Positions 44,632 to 54,484 of a stretch of 64,000 bases of DNA are shown in pieces. The notes under the pieces are model-generated. The model searched no databases. It saw only the letters and a list, made by a program, of their open reading frames with translations, and was not told the origin of the DNA. This DNA is from Amblyomma americanum (lineage: Eukaryota; Arthropoda; Arachnida; Ixodida; Ixodidae): contig NC_135497.1 in the NCBI RefSeq assembly GCF_052857255.1, positions 112,275,002 to 112,339,001 of the forward strand, read 5' to 3'. Both the position numbers and the translations under genes were made by a program. The stretch's first letter is position 1, and every line of letters begins with the position of its first letter.

Positions 44632-46590
44632 GTCACACTGCAACTCGTGGTAATTACATTGATGTCAACGGCGAGGGCCACGGCGCTGTTCTTGCTCAAC
44701 GGAAAGCCGACTTCGCCGAAAATGTCGCATATGCCAGTTGCGCTTTGACAAAAGCCGAAGAGAATTATTCCGTAGCGGAAAAAGAATGCTTGACGATCAT
44801 TTGGACCGTAGGGAAGTTCCGATCTTACATATATGGTCTCTTATTATCTGTCCTTACCGATCACTATGCACTCTGATGGTTGTCCTCCCTCAAAGACCCC
44901 TCGGGCCGTCTCGCTCGCTGGGCGCCCCGTTTACAGGAATAGGAAATTTATCTGTCGATCTGGTCATATAGCATTCCAGTGCCGACGTTCTCTCGCGCTC
45001 ACCTGAACCCTGCGACTCCACATCTCTCGCCACCAGTGATTCCTCGACCCTTGACATTGCTGATATGCCATTTGAACAAGGCCAGGACCCCTGGATCGCT
45101 TCCCTCCTCGCTTTACTGTATACCTGCATCATATGCGCGTCCTGCGACCCGAACTCTCTGCCGACAAACCCGCCCTTCGAAATATGGGACGGCCTGCTTT
45201 ACCGCCGTAACTACCCTTCCCGATGGGCGCAAATGGCTCCTTGTCATCCCTTAGCAGCCTCTTTCCACACCGACCCCCAATGTGCCCGCGCCGTTGTAGT
45301 AAAGACTTGCACGCGCCTTCGAGTCCGCTTATACTATGGCGGCGAATATACCGCTTCATCCGTAAATACGTTCGCTCCTGCCCGGAATGAATGCCGACGT
45401 CAGAAAAGCCCTGCTTGCCATTCCACTACTCCAATGCAGCCCTTGTCCAGCCCCGCGCGCCCATTTGACCGCGTTGGCATCGATCTCTACGGCTCTTCCC
45501 ACCCCTCCGGCCGAACACCGATGGGTCATAGTGACAGCAGATCACCTCACCCGTTACGTAGAAACCTCATCCTTGCCATCCGGGCCTGCACAAGACGTTG
45601 CGTCTTTCATCCTGCACAATCTCGTTCTGTGCCATGCATGGTTCCTCCAAGGTACTTCTGAACGACCAAGCCATGTCTTCCTCTCAGACACCGTCGAAGC
45701 ACTCCTTCTACAATGACGCATTGGTCGCCGCCCTCAAACGGCATGACTGAACGGTTCGACCACACATTGAGCGATATGCTGGCCATGGATGTTGCATGTG
45801 AACACTCAAATTGGGACCGCATTCCCCCGGTTGTCACATACGCTTACAACACTGCTACACACAGCACAACTGGCTTCGCTCCATTCTTCCTTCTTTACGG
45901 CCGCGAGCCCATCTGCATCACGAATCCGTGCTCCCGTATCTCCCTGATGAGTCCGAAAAAAAAAAGAAATTAAAATTGGTTTTCGGGGAAAGGAAATGAC
46001 GCAGTATCTGTCTCACATATCGGCGGACACCTGAGCGGCGCCGTAAGGGAAGGGATAAAGGAGGGACTAAGAGAAGAAACGAAGAAAGAGGTGCCGCAGT
46101 GGAGTGATCTGGAATAATTTCGACCACCTGGGTACCTTTAGCGTGCACTGACATCGCACAGCACACGGGCGCCTTAACGTTTCGCCTCGATCGAAACGCG
46201 GCCGCCGAAGTCGGGTTCGAACCCGGGTACTCCGGGTCAGTAGCCGAGCCCCTAACCACTGAGCCACTGCGGCGGGTATGTGTCCGAGTCCATGACCCTT
46301 TCTCAAGCAGCCACATATGCTGAAGAATGAATGCCGCCAGCTTGCCCGATCTCGTACCAACCACAAGAATCGCCAAGAGCACCTTCGCGCCCCCACCTGT
46401 TCTCTTCGGTCAAGCGGTCCCGGCTTCTCCACGAAACTCCTTTCAAAGTGCCAAGGCCCGTACTGTGTTATCTGCCAGACCTCTCCAGTGAACTACGTTC
46501 CTGAACCGCTTTCGCCGTCCCAGGAAGCGCGCCATCGCGGCCATAAAATAGTGCACGTCGCCCGCGCTACGATCCACCTATCGTGAGTGT
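44632..46590 (+). pseudogene. Ty3/gypsy pol relic (RNase H and integrase)
   Basis: The plus strand carries, in order, an RNase H piece (GAVLAQRK, YASCALTKAEENYSVAEKEC, VLTDHYAL at 44680-44880), the linker WLSSLKDPSGRLARWAPRLQ, the zinc-finger spacer of integrase (YTRLRV-like, CQRRKSP-like at about 45300-45410), the integrase core start (RPFDRVGIDLYG, WVIVTADHLTRYVET) and end (TERFDHTLSDMLAMDVACEH, NWDRIPPVVTYAYNTATH, GFAPFFLLYGREP), and a C-terminal tail (ECRQLARSRT, GPYCVICQTSPVNYVPEPL to 46570). Reverse transcriptase is absent, frames shift repeatedly, and a SINE sits inside. A perfect 10-base inverted repeat at 46633-46665 just after it may be the start of its 3' LTR. Confidence 0.88.
45957..46277 (-). 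mobile_element. Ruka-type SINE, copy A
   Basis: Full-length minus-strand copy. The tRNA-like head is at its right end (CCCGCCGCAGTGGCTCAGTGG, B box GGGTTCGAACCC), the body carries GCACGCTAAAGGTACCCAGG, and the A/T-rich tail is on the left. It interrupts the gypsy integrase and is bounded by ATGAGTCCGA (45947-45956) and ATGTGTCCGA (46278-46287), a 9/10 target duplication. Confidence 0.9.
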
Positions 46591-46935
46591 TCCTGAAGTC
46601 GGCAGAATTCCTCCTTTTTCATCGGGAGGTAACTGTAGAGTAGCAGCCACGCTGTTACTCTACAGCGGCGATACATGGCGACCTCGAGGTGTGAAGCTCG
46701 CTTGCTGACCCAACGCTTGGCCTGGACCGTTGGACGTCGCAAGTCACCCAGATTCATCCGAGCCGCAACCTCCTTTACAAAGTGCACTCTTTCTCAACAC
46801 CAGTGAGATGTCCTACTGGCCCCGAAGAAATATTAACCTGGCAGCAATGCTGTCCAAAACCTGGTAAAAATCTGTGCTACTGGAGTAAACTGCAACAAAA
46901 TTTGCTCCTAGCTGGATTCGGGTGTAGTTGTGGAG
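46591..46935. other. short non-coding stretch after gypsy relic
   Basis: Contains CTGTAGAGTA at 46633-46642 and its exact complement TACTCTACAG at 46656-46665, which may mark the start of a 3' LTR. Nothing else recognised. Confidence 0.4.
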
Positions 46936-47173
46936 AGGTGGTTATTTTTATTTATTGATACCTCAAATGCCCATGTTGGGATATTACATTAGGGGTGGGT
47001 CGTTACGGCATGTCGATGATTTTTTCAATGAACGCCTTGAAGCAAGCTGCATTAGTGTGGTGAACTGCGTCAGCAGGAAGGCGATTCCACTCCTTGGATG
47101 TCTGGGGAAAGAGCGTTAAGATGCGCAGTAGTATGTGGGGATGGTGGGTAAACGGCTTTACCGTGATTAATGC

Positions 47174-47482
47174 ACCCGCCGCGGTGGCTCAGTGGTTAGG
47201 GCGCTCGGCTACTGATCCGGGGTTCCCGGGTTCGAACCCGACCGCGGCGGCTGCGTTTTTATGGAGGCAAAACGCTAAGGCACCCGTGTGCTGTGCGATG
47301 CCAGTGCTCGTTAAAGATCCCCAGGTGGTCGAAATTATTCCGGAGCCCTCCACTACGGCACCTTTCTTCCTTTATTCTTTCACCCCCTCCTTTATCCCTT
47401 CCCTTACGGCGCAGTTCAGGTGTCCAACGATATATAAGGCAGATACTGCGCCATTTCCTTTCCCCAAAAACCAGTTATTATT
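47174..47482 (+). mobile_element. Ruka-type SINE, copy B, with perfect 8-bp TSD
   Basis: Plus-strand full-length copy. The head is CCCGCCGCGGTGGCTCAGTGG with B box GGGTTCGAACCC; the body carries GCGATGCCAGTGCTCGTTAA and AATTATTCCGGAGCCCTCC; the tail is CCAGTTATTATT. ATTAATGC flanks it exactly at 47166-47173 and 47483-47490. Confidence 0.95.
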
Positions 47483-47733
47483 ATTAATGCGATCAGAAAC
47501 GCGGTGAGCTGGTGTGATAACACCTTCCTAGCGGAGAGTGATAAAATTTATGAAAGAGTCATAGTCTGGCAATTTTACGGCGTGAAACGATGGATGGAAG
47601 ATTAGATTCTGATTTCAGTTTGGTGACGGTTGAATGAAAAGAATAGTCCGAGTGAATGAATCTTGCCGCACGATTTTGAACAGATTCAAGGGTGAGAGAA
47701 AGATTTAACTGGTGAGGGTCGCAAAATGCACAT

Positions 47734-48050
47734 AATAATTGGTTTAATTGTTTTTTTTTGGGGAAAGGAAATGGCGCAGTATCTGTCTCATATATCGTTG
47801 GACACCTGAACCGCGCAGTAAGGTAAGCGTAAAGAAGGGAGTTAAAGAAGAAAGGGAAATAGGTGCCGTAGTGGAGGGCTCCGGCATAATTTCGACCACC
47901 AGGGGATCTTTAACGTGCACTGACATCGCACAGCACACGGGCGCCTTAGCGTTTTTCCTCCATAAAAACGCAGCCGCCGCGGTCGGGTTCGAACCCGGGA
48001 ACTCCGGATCAGTAGTCGAGCGCTCTAACCACTGAGCCACCGTGGCGGGT
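47734..48050 (-). mobile_element. Ruka-type SINE, copy C, with TSD
   Basis: Full-length minus-strand copy with a head at the right end (CCCGCCACGGTGGCTCAGTGG, GGGTTCGAACCC). The flanks CAAAATGCACAT (47722-47733) and CAAAATGCGCAT (48051-48062) form an 11/12 target duplication. Confidence 0.95.
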
Positions 48051-48678
48051 CAAAATGCGCATGCACATTCCAGTTTGGGACGAACGAGTGTTAAATAGGT
48101 CAGCAGTTTTATAGCGGGAGGAGCTATAGTCGCAAGTTGCGGCGTAAGAAACCGAGCATGCCGTTGGCATCATTATTAATGTTGGAAGTGTGGGGTGGCC
48201 AGCTAAGAGAGTGGGAAATAGTTACATCAAGGTATTTATAAGAGGTTCCAGCGGAAATTTCGAAACGAGATATATTATTTTGTCGAGGGATAAGATTTCC
48301 TGCGGTGAAATGTAATTGGAGAAGTTTTATTAACATTTAGAGACATCAGCCATTTGTTGCACCATAATTCAATGTAATTTAAGTCTGCTTTTAATATAAG
48401 TGTATCGGGGCTGTTAACGATAGGTCGATAGATAACACAGTCATCGGCAAATAATCGAATATTAGATGTGATGTGAGCCGGCATTAAATTAATTTAAAAA
48501 AGCAAACGTCCGAGTACTCTACCTAGTGGCGCACCGGAAGCAACAGGGGTCAAAGCAGAGCAGTGTCGATTGGCATACACAAACTGTTGACGGTTAGAAA
48601 GAAAGCATCGTATCCAATCGAGAGTTAGGGGGTCAACATTTAAACATGAGAGTTTATAGAAAGGCCGCTTGTGGTGAC

Positions 48679-49480
48679 TGTGGAGTTCCGCGAACTCGTT
48701 GGTCTTGGGTTCGCAAGGAAGGCCGCTCCAGGGGGGTCGGAAGTCGCCAACAAAGGGACCCGTCCCCGCCTCCCCTGCTTGCGGCGGACGTCCTCGTTTA
48801 CTCCGCGCCGTCACGGGCGTAGTCCGTCTTAAAAAGTCTAACCATGTACAGCTGTCGACATGTGGTTGCTATTAAGGGGTTGACGAGGTTTCGGGGCGCA
48901 CGAGATACGGCTGAGTATTAGCTGAGTGACCGGAAGCCCACTATTCCCGTAACGACTGTGTTCGTCTCTTGCGGTGTGTTCTGTAAACACTTTAGGAATC
49001 GTTTCGTCGGCATATGTTAGTCGCGTGTGCAACAGAGAGAGGAAGGTGGTAACGACTGGGCCGTGGGAGAGGGTGGTCGCGTTTGTGCTGTTTGTGTATT
49101 TGATTGCAACCTCTCCTTTCCGAAATGTTTAATCCGCACTCTTTGTCCAATGTGTGATTAGTTGGCGGAAACCTTATTTTCCTTTCCCTGACCACTGATT
49201 GGTGAGGTGTGTCGCTTGTAATCTTATTGGTGGCTGTCCCCGCTAAGGGCGGAGACAGAGGGTTTAAAAACAAGCGCGCTGGGTTGAACGAGAGCTGAAT
49301 TCGTCTGATCAACGGTTTAGTCATGTAAATAGTTTTCTCCTTCCTTTGTTTCTTCTCGTTTTATGTTGTAAATAAAGAGTTAACGTTCTCATTTCTTCGA
49401 GTAACGTGAATGTTTGCGAGTTAGAACCACCGGGTCATCAAGAAACCCCGATTTCATCATCAACAAGGTGTTTCCACCAT
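48679..49480 (+). mobile_element. putative solo LTR
   Basis: It starts near TGTGGAGTTCC and shows promoter-to-terminator order: CCAAT at about 49148, TTTAAAAAC at about 49262 and AATAAAGAG at about 49370. No coding region adjoins it. It abuts the LINE relic on its left, cutting off the upstream part of that LINE. The exact right end and a target duplication could not be fixed. Confidence 0.45.
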
Positions 49481-50487
49481 CACCAACTGAAGGGAAAAAC
49501 TCAACTGTGACCTTTGTCAAACCCTTTATATTTTGTTCAGTGCAAAGCCCAAAGCAAACTTCACCAGGGGCTCACTGCTCAATACTCCATTACTGCAGTG
49601 CCACTTATTCAGGAATACAATCAGGCTTTAAGTGACGTAAGAAAATAGATGTCACTTGTTCACAAGGCTTGGTGGAAAAAGCAGAACGTTGGAAGGGACG
49701 TACAGTTTTGGTCAGCAGTCTTAGCGCCAAAGGCTTTTCGCTTCAGCCGCATAACAGAGCCATTAAGGCACTATTAAATACCGAATGACATTGAAATGCT
49801 AGCAGAAGGTTCGTCCTTGCGATAGAAAAGCTTGCTGCTTGACTTGTGTTTTGAATGATTTGCTAGAAGGAGCATTCTAGGAACATTCGTTTCGCTGCAG
49901 CTGAACGCTGTGGCCTTAAGATTATTTAGGGGGTTCAACGTCTCAAAGCGACTCAGTCTGAGGGACGCCGTAGTGAAGGGCTCCGGAAATTTCGACCACC
50001 TGGGGTTCTTTAACGTGCGCCGACATCGAACGTTAAAGACTACCTAGCAAGCTGCACGAGCTGAAGGCGACCTGAAAAGCATGTAGCGAGTGTCAGAGCA
50101 AGCATCTGTACCAGTTCAAAAGCATACATTTCAACGGCATAGTGGAAAGATACACACCAGTACTGTCGCGATGGAAAGAAACGCGAACAACGCGCTCCGC
50201 TGCTCAAATTTCTTTTGATCGCGCTTATACCCGAGGGGAAAGAAAAAGACGTCAGAGTCGTCCTAGAATGTATCACGGACGACTCTAGCGTATTTTTGCT
50301 ATCACTGAAGTAAAAGCGCGATGAAAAGAAATTCGAACAGCGGAGCGCGTGTAGGCGCCGCGTTGTTCGCGTCTCTTTCGATCACGACAGTATATCAACA
50401 ATGCCACCACGCCCAAGCCGCGTTCTACTTCTGTGCTGATCACCAGGTCACGGGCCCGACAGGGACACACGAAAAACTGTTTTAGGG
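49481..50487. other. non-coding stretch with a SINE scrap
   Basis: No gene. 49935-50035 holds a minus-strand SINE fragment of the second subfamily (CAAAGCGACTCAG, GCCGTAGTGAAGGGCTCCGG, TTCTTTAACGTGC) without its tRNA head. Two short inverted stretches near 50160-50200 and 50330-50390 share GAAACGCGAACAACGCG-like words. Confidence 0.5.
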
Positions 50488-50714
50488 CCATTAAACGCTA
50501 AGGCGCCCGTGTGCTGTGCGATGTCAGTGCACGTTAAAGATCCCCAGGCGGTCGAAATTATTCCCGAGCCCTCCACTACGGCACCTCTCTCTTCCTTTCT
50601 TCTTTCACTCCCTCCTTTATCCCTTCCCTTAGGGCGCGGTTCAGGTGTCCAACGATATATGAGACAGATACTGCGCCATTTCCTTTCCCCAAAAACCAAT
50701 TATTATTATAAATG
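50488..50714 (+). mobile_element. Ruka-type SINE, copy D, 5'-truncated
   Basis: Body and tail of the SINE (AAACGCTAAGGCGCCCGTGT to CCAATTATTATTATAA) without the tRNA head, so it has no internal pol III promoter. Confidence 0.88.
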
Positions 50715-51175
50715 CTCCCACCACGCAGCAGTGCACAAAAGTAAAGGGATGCAGGTTTGCGGGGAAAATGTCTTGCGCTGTCAGGAAAACTAGTTCCTTG
50801 AAAATCCTGGAAGAATAAAGAACATGCAAGCTCCACTCGGAGGGGGGCTAGAGTGAATATTAGCTGACTTCGTATATATAGAGAGAAACTATATTTCATG
50901 ACCCATGTCTGGGTCGCTGCGTAGAGAGGCGATACTGTGACAGAGTCCTTTCCGCGCGTCCACATTCCGTAAAATTTTGTTAATGATTGTACACTGTGAA
51001 GAGCATTTTAACACAATTTCAGCTTGAAAACCTTTGCGCTGTTTATACGAGTAAAAAAGTACGTATTTACTCACGTTTTTTTCTCTTTAAGTTAGGGCTT
51101 CAAGAAGGGGGTGCGCAAATTACGTGATTTCGCGAAGGCGCCTTAAAGAAAAAAAAAAAACTACAGGGTAGTAAC

Positions 51176-52079
51176 GTCCCAGCTAAACGTAACCAAGGTT
51201 TTAAAAAAGACGAAGTGTCATAGCCCAGTGAAACCAAATGAGGGTTATTCAGAGTCGCGTGGCCTAGTCTGCAGTATTATTTTCATTCTTAAAAGTTAAT
51301 TAGTGGTCTAATTATCAAACTTTTTAATTATTGGTTTGAGGAACAAAGTGTCAATGAAGAAGTTGTAGATCGTCTCGAAAAGCCGCTAGCAGCGCTGCTT
51401 CCACCAAAGTACGATCAACGTAGGTTTTATTGGCCTTAAAAGAAAGCTATCACGTGAACAGCATGCTGGCTCGCATTTTTGCCCCAATGCGCACGCAACA
51501 ACTCATCGGCGAGAGCACTTCAGAAAAAAAAAAAAAACGGATTTTGTTCTCAAAGTCGCGTCTTCGGACGTTGAAGTAGCAGCGCTGTCACGTGTAAGCG
51601 TTCTTTTATTGTGTAATGGTTTATGGCGGTTTAGCCTCCCAAAGCGACTCAGGCTATGAGACGCCGTAGTGAAGGGCTCCGAAATTTCGACCACTTGCGG
51701 TTCTTTAACGTGCACTGACACCACACAGTGCACGGACCTCTAGAATTTCGCTTCCATCGAAATTCGACCGCCGCGGCCGGGAACGAACCCGCGTCTTCCG
51801 GGTCGCCATAACCACTGAGCCACCGCGGGTTACGGTTAAAGGCCTGTAAAAAAAGACTAGTTTAACAGTACCTTGGTGCAAACGTTTCATTCAGCTGTTT
51901 TCCAGACTTTCCCATTGGCACAAATAAAAAAATAGCTAATTGGGCTTACCCAATGAATTGACTTTGTAGGACGGAAAAAAATGCCGCAGACTAGGTCACG
52001 CGACATAAACCCTCAGTTGGTTTGACGCGGCTAGGACATTCCGTGTTTTTTTAAAAGCTTGGTTACATTTAGCTGGGAC
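51176..52079. mobile_element. fold-back element with ~170-bp arms
   Basis: The left arm (GTCCCAGCTAAACGTAACCA, TTTTAAAAAA, GTCGCGTGGCCTAGTCTGC) is repeated in reverse on the right (52079 back to about 51930) as GTCCCAGCTAAATGTAACCA, TTTTAAAAAA, GTCGCGTGACCTAGTCTGC. There is no coding frame. The interior holds a SINE at 51615-51831. Confidence 0.78.
51615..51831 (-). mobile_element. tRNA-derived SINE, second subfamily, copy F
   Basis: The minus-strand head (CCCGCGGTGGCTCAGTGGTTA, GGGTTCGTTCCC-type B box) is followed by CGAATTTCGATGGAAGC and CCCTTCACTACGGCGTCTC, and the tail by GCCTGAGTCGCTTTGGGAGG. It shares the head with Ruka but has a different body. A short deletion near the A-box side shortens the head. 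Confidence 0.8.
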
Positions 52080-52584
52080 ATGTGCTGCCGCCTGTACATC
52101 GACTCCCCAACTCGCAGGCCAGAAAAGAAAATGTTATAAAAATACAGGACACATATCCTTCCCCGCCCATGTTATGTATTTCACCGCGGGATGGCATGAC
52201 GGCGCGTGCGCAGCTCAAAATAATAAACGCGCATCGATAAAATTGCAAAGCCAGCAGACAGGCAAATGGAGATATCGAGCGATAAACCGACGCCCTCGCA
52301 TGCGGCCCAGCCCATAGTTGCGTTGCGTAGCTGCGGATTTCGACACGCGCCGGCGGTTAACGCAAGTCTGCGATCACAACTGTTCGTCCCGGAAAGCTAA
52401 ACAGCACGCTAGTTCTTACCTTCCCCACTCGCACACGGCGGCGCAGATTTTCCCCCAAGCCTTCCTAGCGCACAACCGCGTGCTCGCTGGTGGTCTGGCG
52501 CAGCAGGGAGCGTAAAATGTTCAAGTAAAAAAAAAAAAAAAACTGCGATAAATTAATGTGCGCGAATTGCGCGAGTAAATATGG

Positions 52585-54484
52585 TATGTGCTTTTTATTT
52601 AAACTGTTGCAAATATGTGCACGCTTGTGCTCAGTGTTGCAGCTGTGAAAAATTCTACATGGAACGAGAACCAACCTTTTAAGTTGCCTTTTCAAAGCAA
52701 CATGCACCCCTCTCTCAGACAACTTTGATGTAAAATAAGTTCCAACATGAGCTCTGAACTAGAATTGAATGTAAAAAAAAAAGGGAGGGGGGAGGGGGGG
52801 CTGGCAGCTTCATATGCCAAAATAAGTTTCATCCATGCACGAAAAAAACTTGTACCTCCCCATTGTCCCATGTGTAATGTAAAGGAGTAGATGAAAGGTG
52901 CAGCATGACATACGTTACTTTTTTTCCCTCATTTTAAATGTCTGAGTCGCTTGTGGGCCGAGTGGCATCCATACCTTGACCTGACATTTGAGAGTTCGGC
53001 TTCCCTTTCATCGCTCAACATTTCTACCTGCACAGGGCTCATCTTACAATAGCTGAAAGACTGCAGTGTAGCTCACACTACTAGTGCTATAAATGCAGCT
53101 GCTGTCTCCGTTCTCACCTTCGATCAGCAGCTATGAAAGTGATACGGTAAGCTTCCTGCAAAACATGAAAAAAGCCTCTCATAAAACCCACATTAAAGTG
53201 TAGCGTAAAGTGCAACATCAGCTCACACAGTTTATGCCGATTCTTTCTCCACTTTGATATCTAAGTACAATGAGTTTAGACTGTAAACAGAGTACTATTA
53301 CACACTAACATTTGACTGGACACTAGACTGCCTGTAACGAGAACAACTCGTAGGCATGCACAATTTTATTAGAACTCTACATCGAACTAGTAAAATAGCA
53401 CTTAGCACTCAAAACAGTGTCATACTTTCATAAATTGAATGGCTCAAACAGGCTCCAAGACATTACTTGGACTTGCCCAGGGCGCAGATCAATTCGCTTG
53501 TGCAGGCCTGTTGATGTCGCTGTTGATGCAATAGCACTCAGCAGCACCAAAAACACTGGCATACAGTAACAACGAAATTTTCATCCACCAGCTTGCAATT
53601 TATCGAAAATACCAATGCACACCCCCGTAACAATCTGACCCCGCTGTGTATATGTAGATGGTGTGCTTGAAAATGCAGTGTGTGCTGGAAAGTGATGCGT
53701 GTATATTTACAAAACACAATTACAAAGATGGTAAATCACATTTTTTCACAGAACTGCAACACAGCGATGCTGCATGGCAATGTGAAAAAAAAAAAATGTG
53801 CGTCAAAAATAATGATTATGATCGTTTTACTTAAAGATGTACAAAAATGTAAACAGAAAAAGAACACAACTAAACGAAGATTCCAGGTACACTTTCAATC
53901 CGAAACCACACTTAAAAAACTGACTTAGACCTAAACGCGGGGAGGGGGGCTGGGGGCGTCAAGAAAAAGGCATATCACGCTTTGAGTCTCAAAGAAACAA
54001 AGATTGCCGGTCTTCACTGAAGCAATGTAAATAGATGCAAAAAATAGTAACAGAGAGTGGCACATTCCTTTCGTACCAAAAAAAAATGAATGAAGGAGGC
54101 GCGCAAGCAGGTTTCAAACTACAGCAACTGTACACAATGCTGATACAATAATCAGCCTTTCAAGCAGGCAAGAACAACTTCACACTTATCATACACACAT
54201 GAACCAAGGCTCTTTAAACTACCCATGGTACAGTTGACAATGTTTTCATGCATTGAAAACACACAAGAACAAAACCTGCTGACTACTCATCGTACAGTTG
54301 ACAATGCTTTTATGTATCATGATTAAGGATGACGCCACAGGAAGTGGAAGAGACTTGGGATCGCAGGATACACCAGTTCTCTAAAGCTGTGTCCATGGAA
54401 CACACCGGAAAAAAAAAAAATCAAACGAAGATACAGTTGGCAGAAGTGATGAGACAGTGAAGTGACATGTGGCAGAGTCCGCTT
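52585..54484 (-). other. likely 3' untranslated and flanking DNA of the AT-hook gene
   Basis: No separate gene is visible. The sequence directly follows the AT-hook stop codon on the minus strand. A homopolymer-rich patch lies at 52772-52800. The first strong minus-strand AATAAA is at 53370-53365. Confidence 0.4.
53365..53370 (-). terminator. candidate poly(A) signal of AT-hook gene
   Basis: TTTATT on the plus strand is AATAAA on the minus strand, about 1.1 kb after the stop codon at 54485. Confidence 0.35.

Larger units (their letters stand above)
46936..48675 (-). pseudogene. LINE reverse transcriptase relic split by two SINEs
   Basis: Read on the minus strand from 48675: KRPFYKLSCLNVDPLTLDWI, RCFLSNRQQFVYAN and VASGAPLGRVLGRLLF (the SGVPQGSVLGPLLF box), then SNIRLFADDCVIYRPI (catalytic FADD box), LNYIELWCNKWLMSLNVNKT, YKYLDVTISHSLSW, and after the first SINE (47734-48050) LESVQNRAARFIHSDYS and RRKIARL, then after the second SINE the C-terminal part, ending in an A/T-rich 3' tail near 46936. 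The parts are collinear once the SINEs are removed. Frame shifts and a stop make it inactive. Confidence 0.88.
51060..52584. mobile_element. possible DNA element with CGTATTTACTC ends
   Basis: TACGTATTTACTCACG at the left is matched in reverse by GCGCGAGTAAATATGGTA at the right. The same terminal word occurs at 58598 (CCGTATTTACTCGTGTAATG). About 1.5 kb lies between, including a second nested fold-back element and a SINE. No transposase is seen. Only about 16 bases of the ends match. Confidence 0.45.

Noticed and set aside
46205..46277. tRNA gene on the minus strand
   Set aside because: It has A and B boxes but is the head of a SINE whose body and target duplication are visible; the same applies at 47174, 48050 and 62039. 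The acceptor stem does not close.
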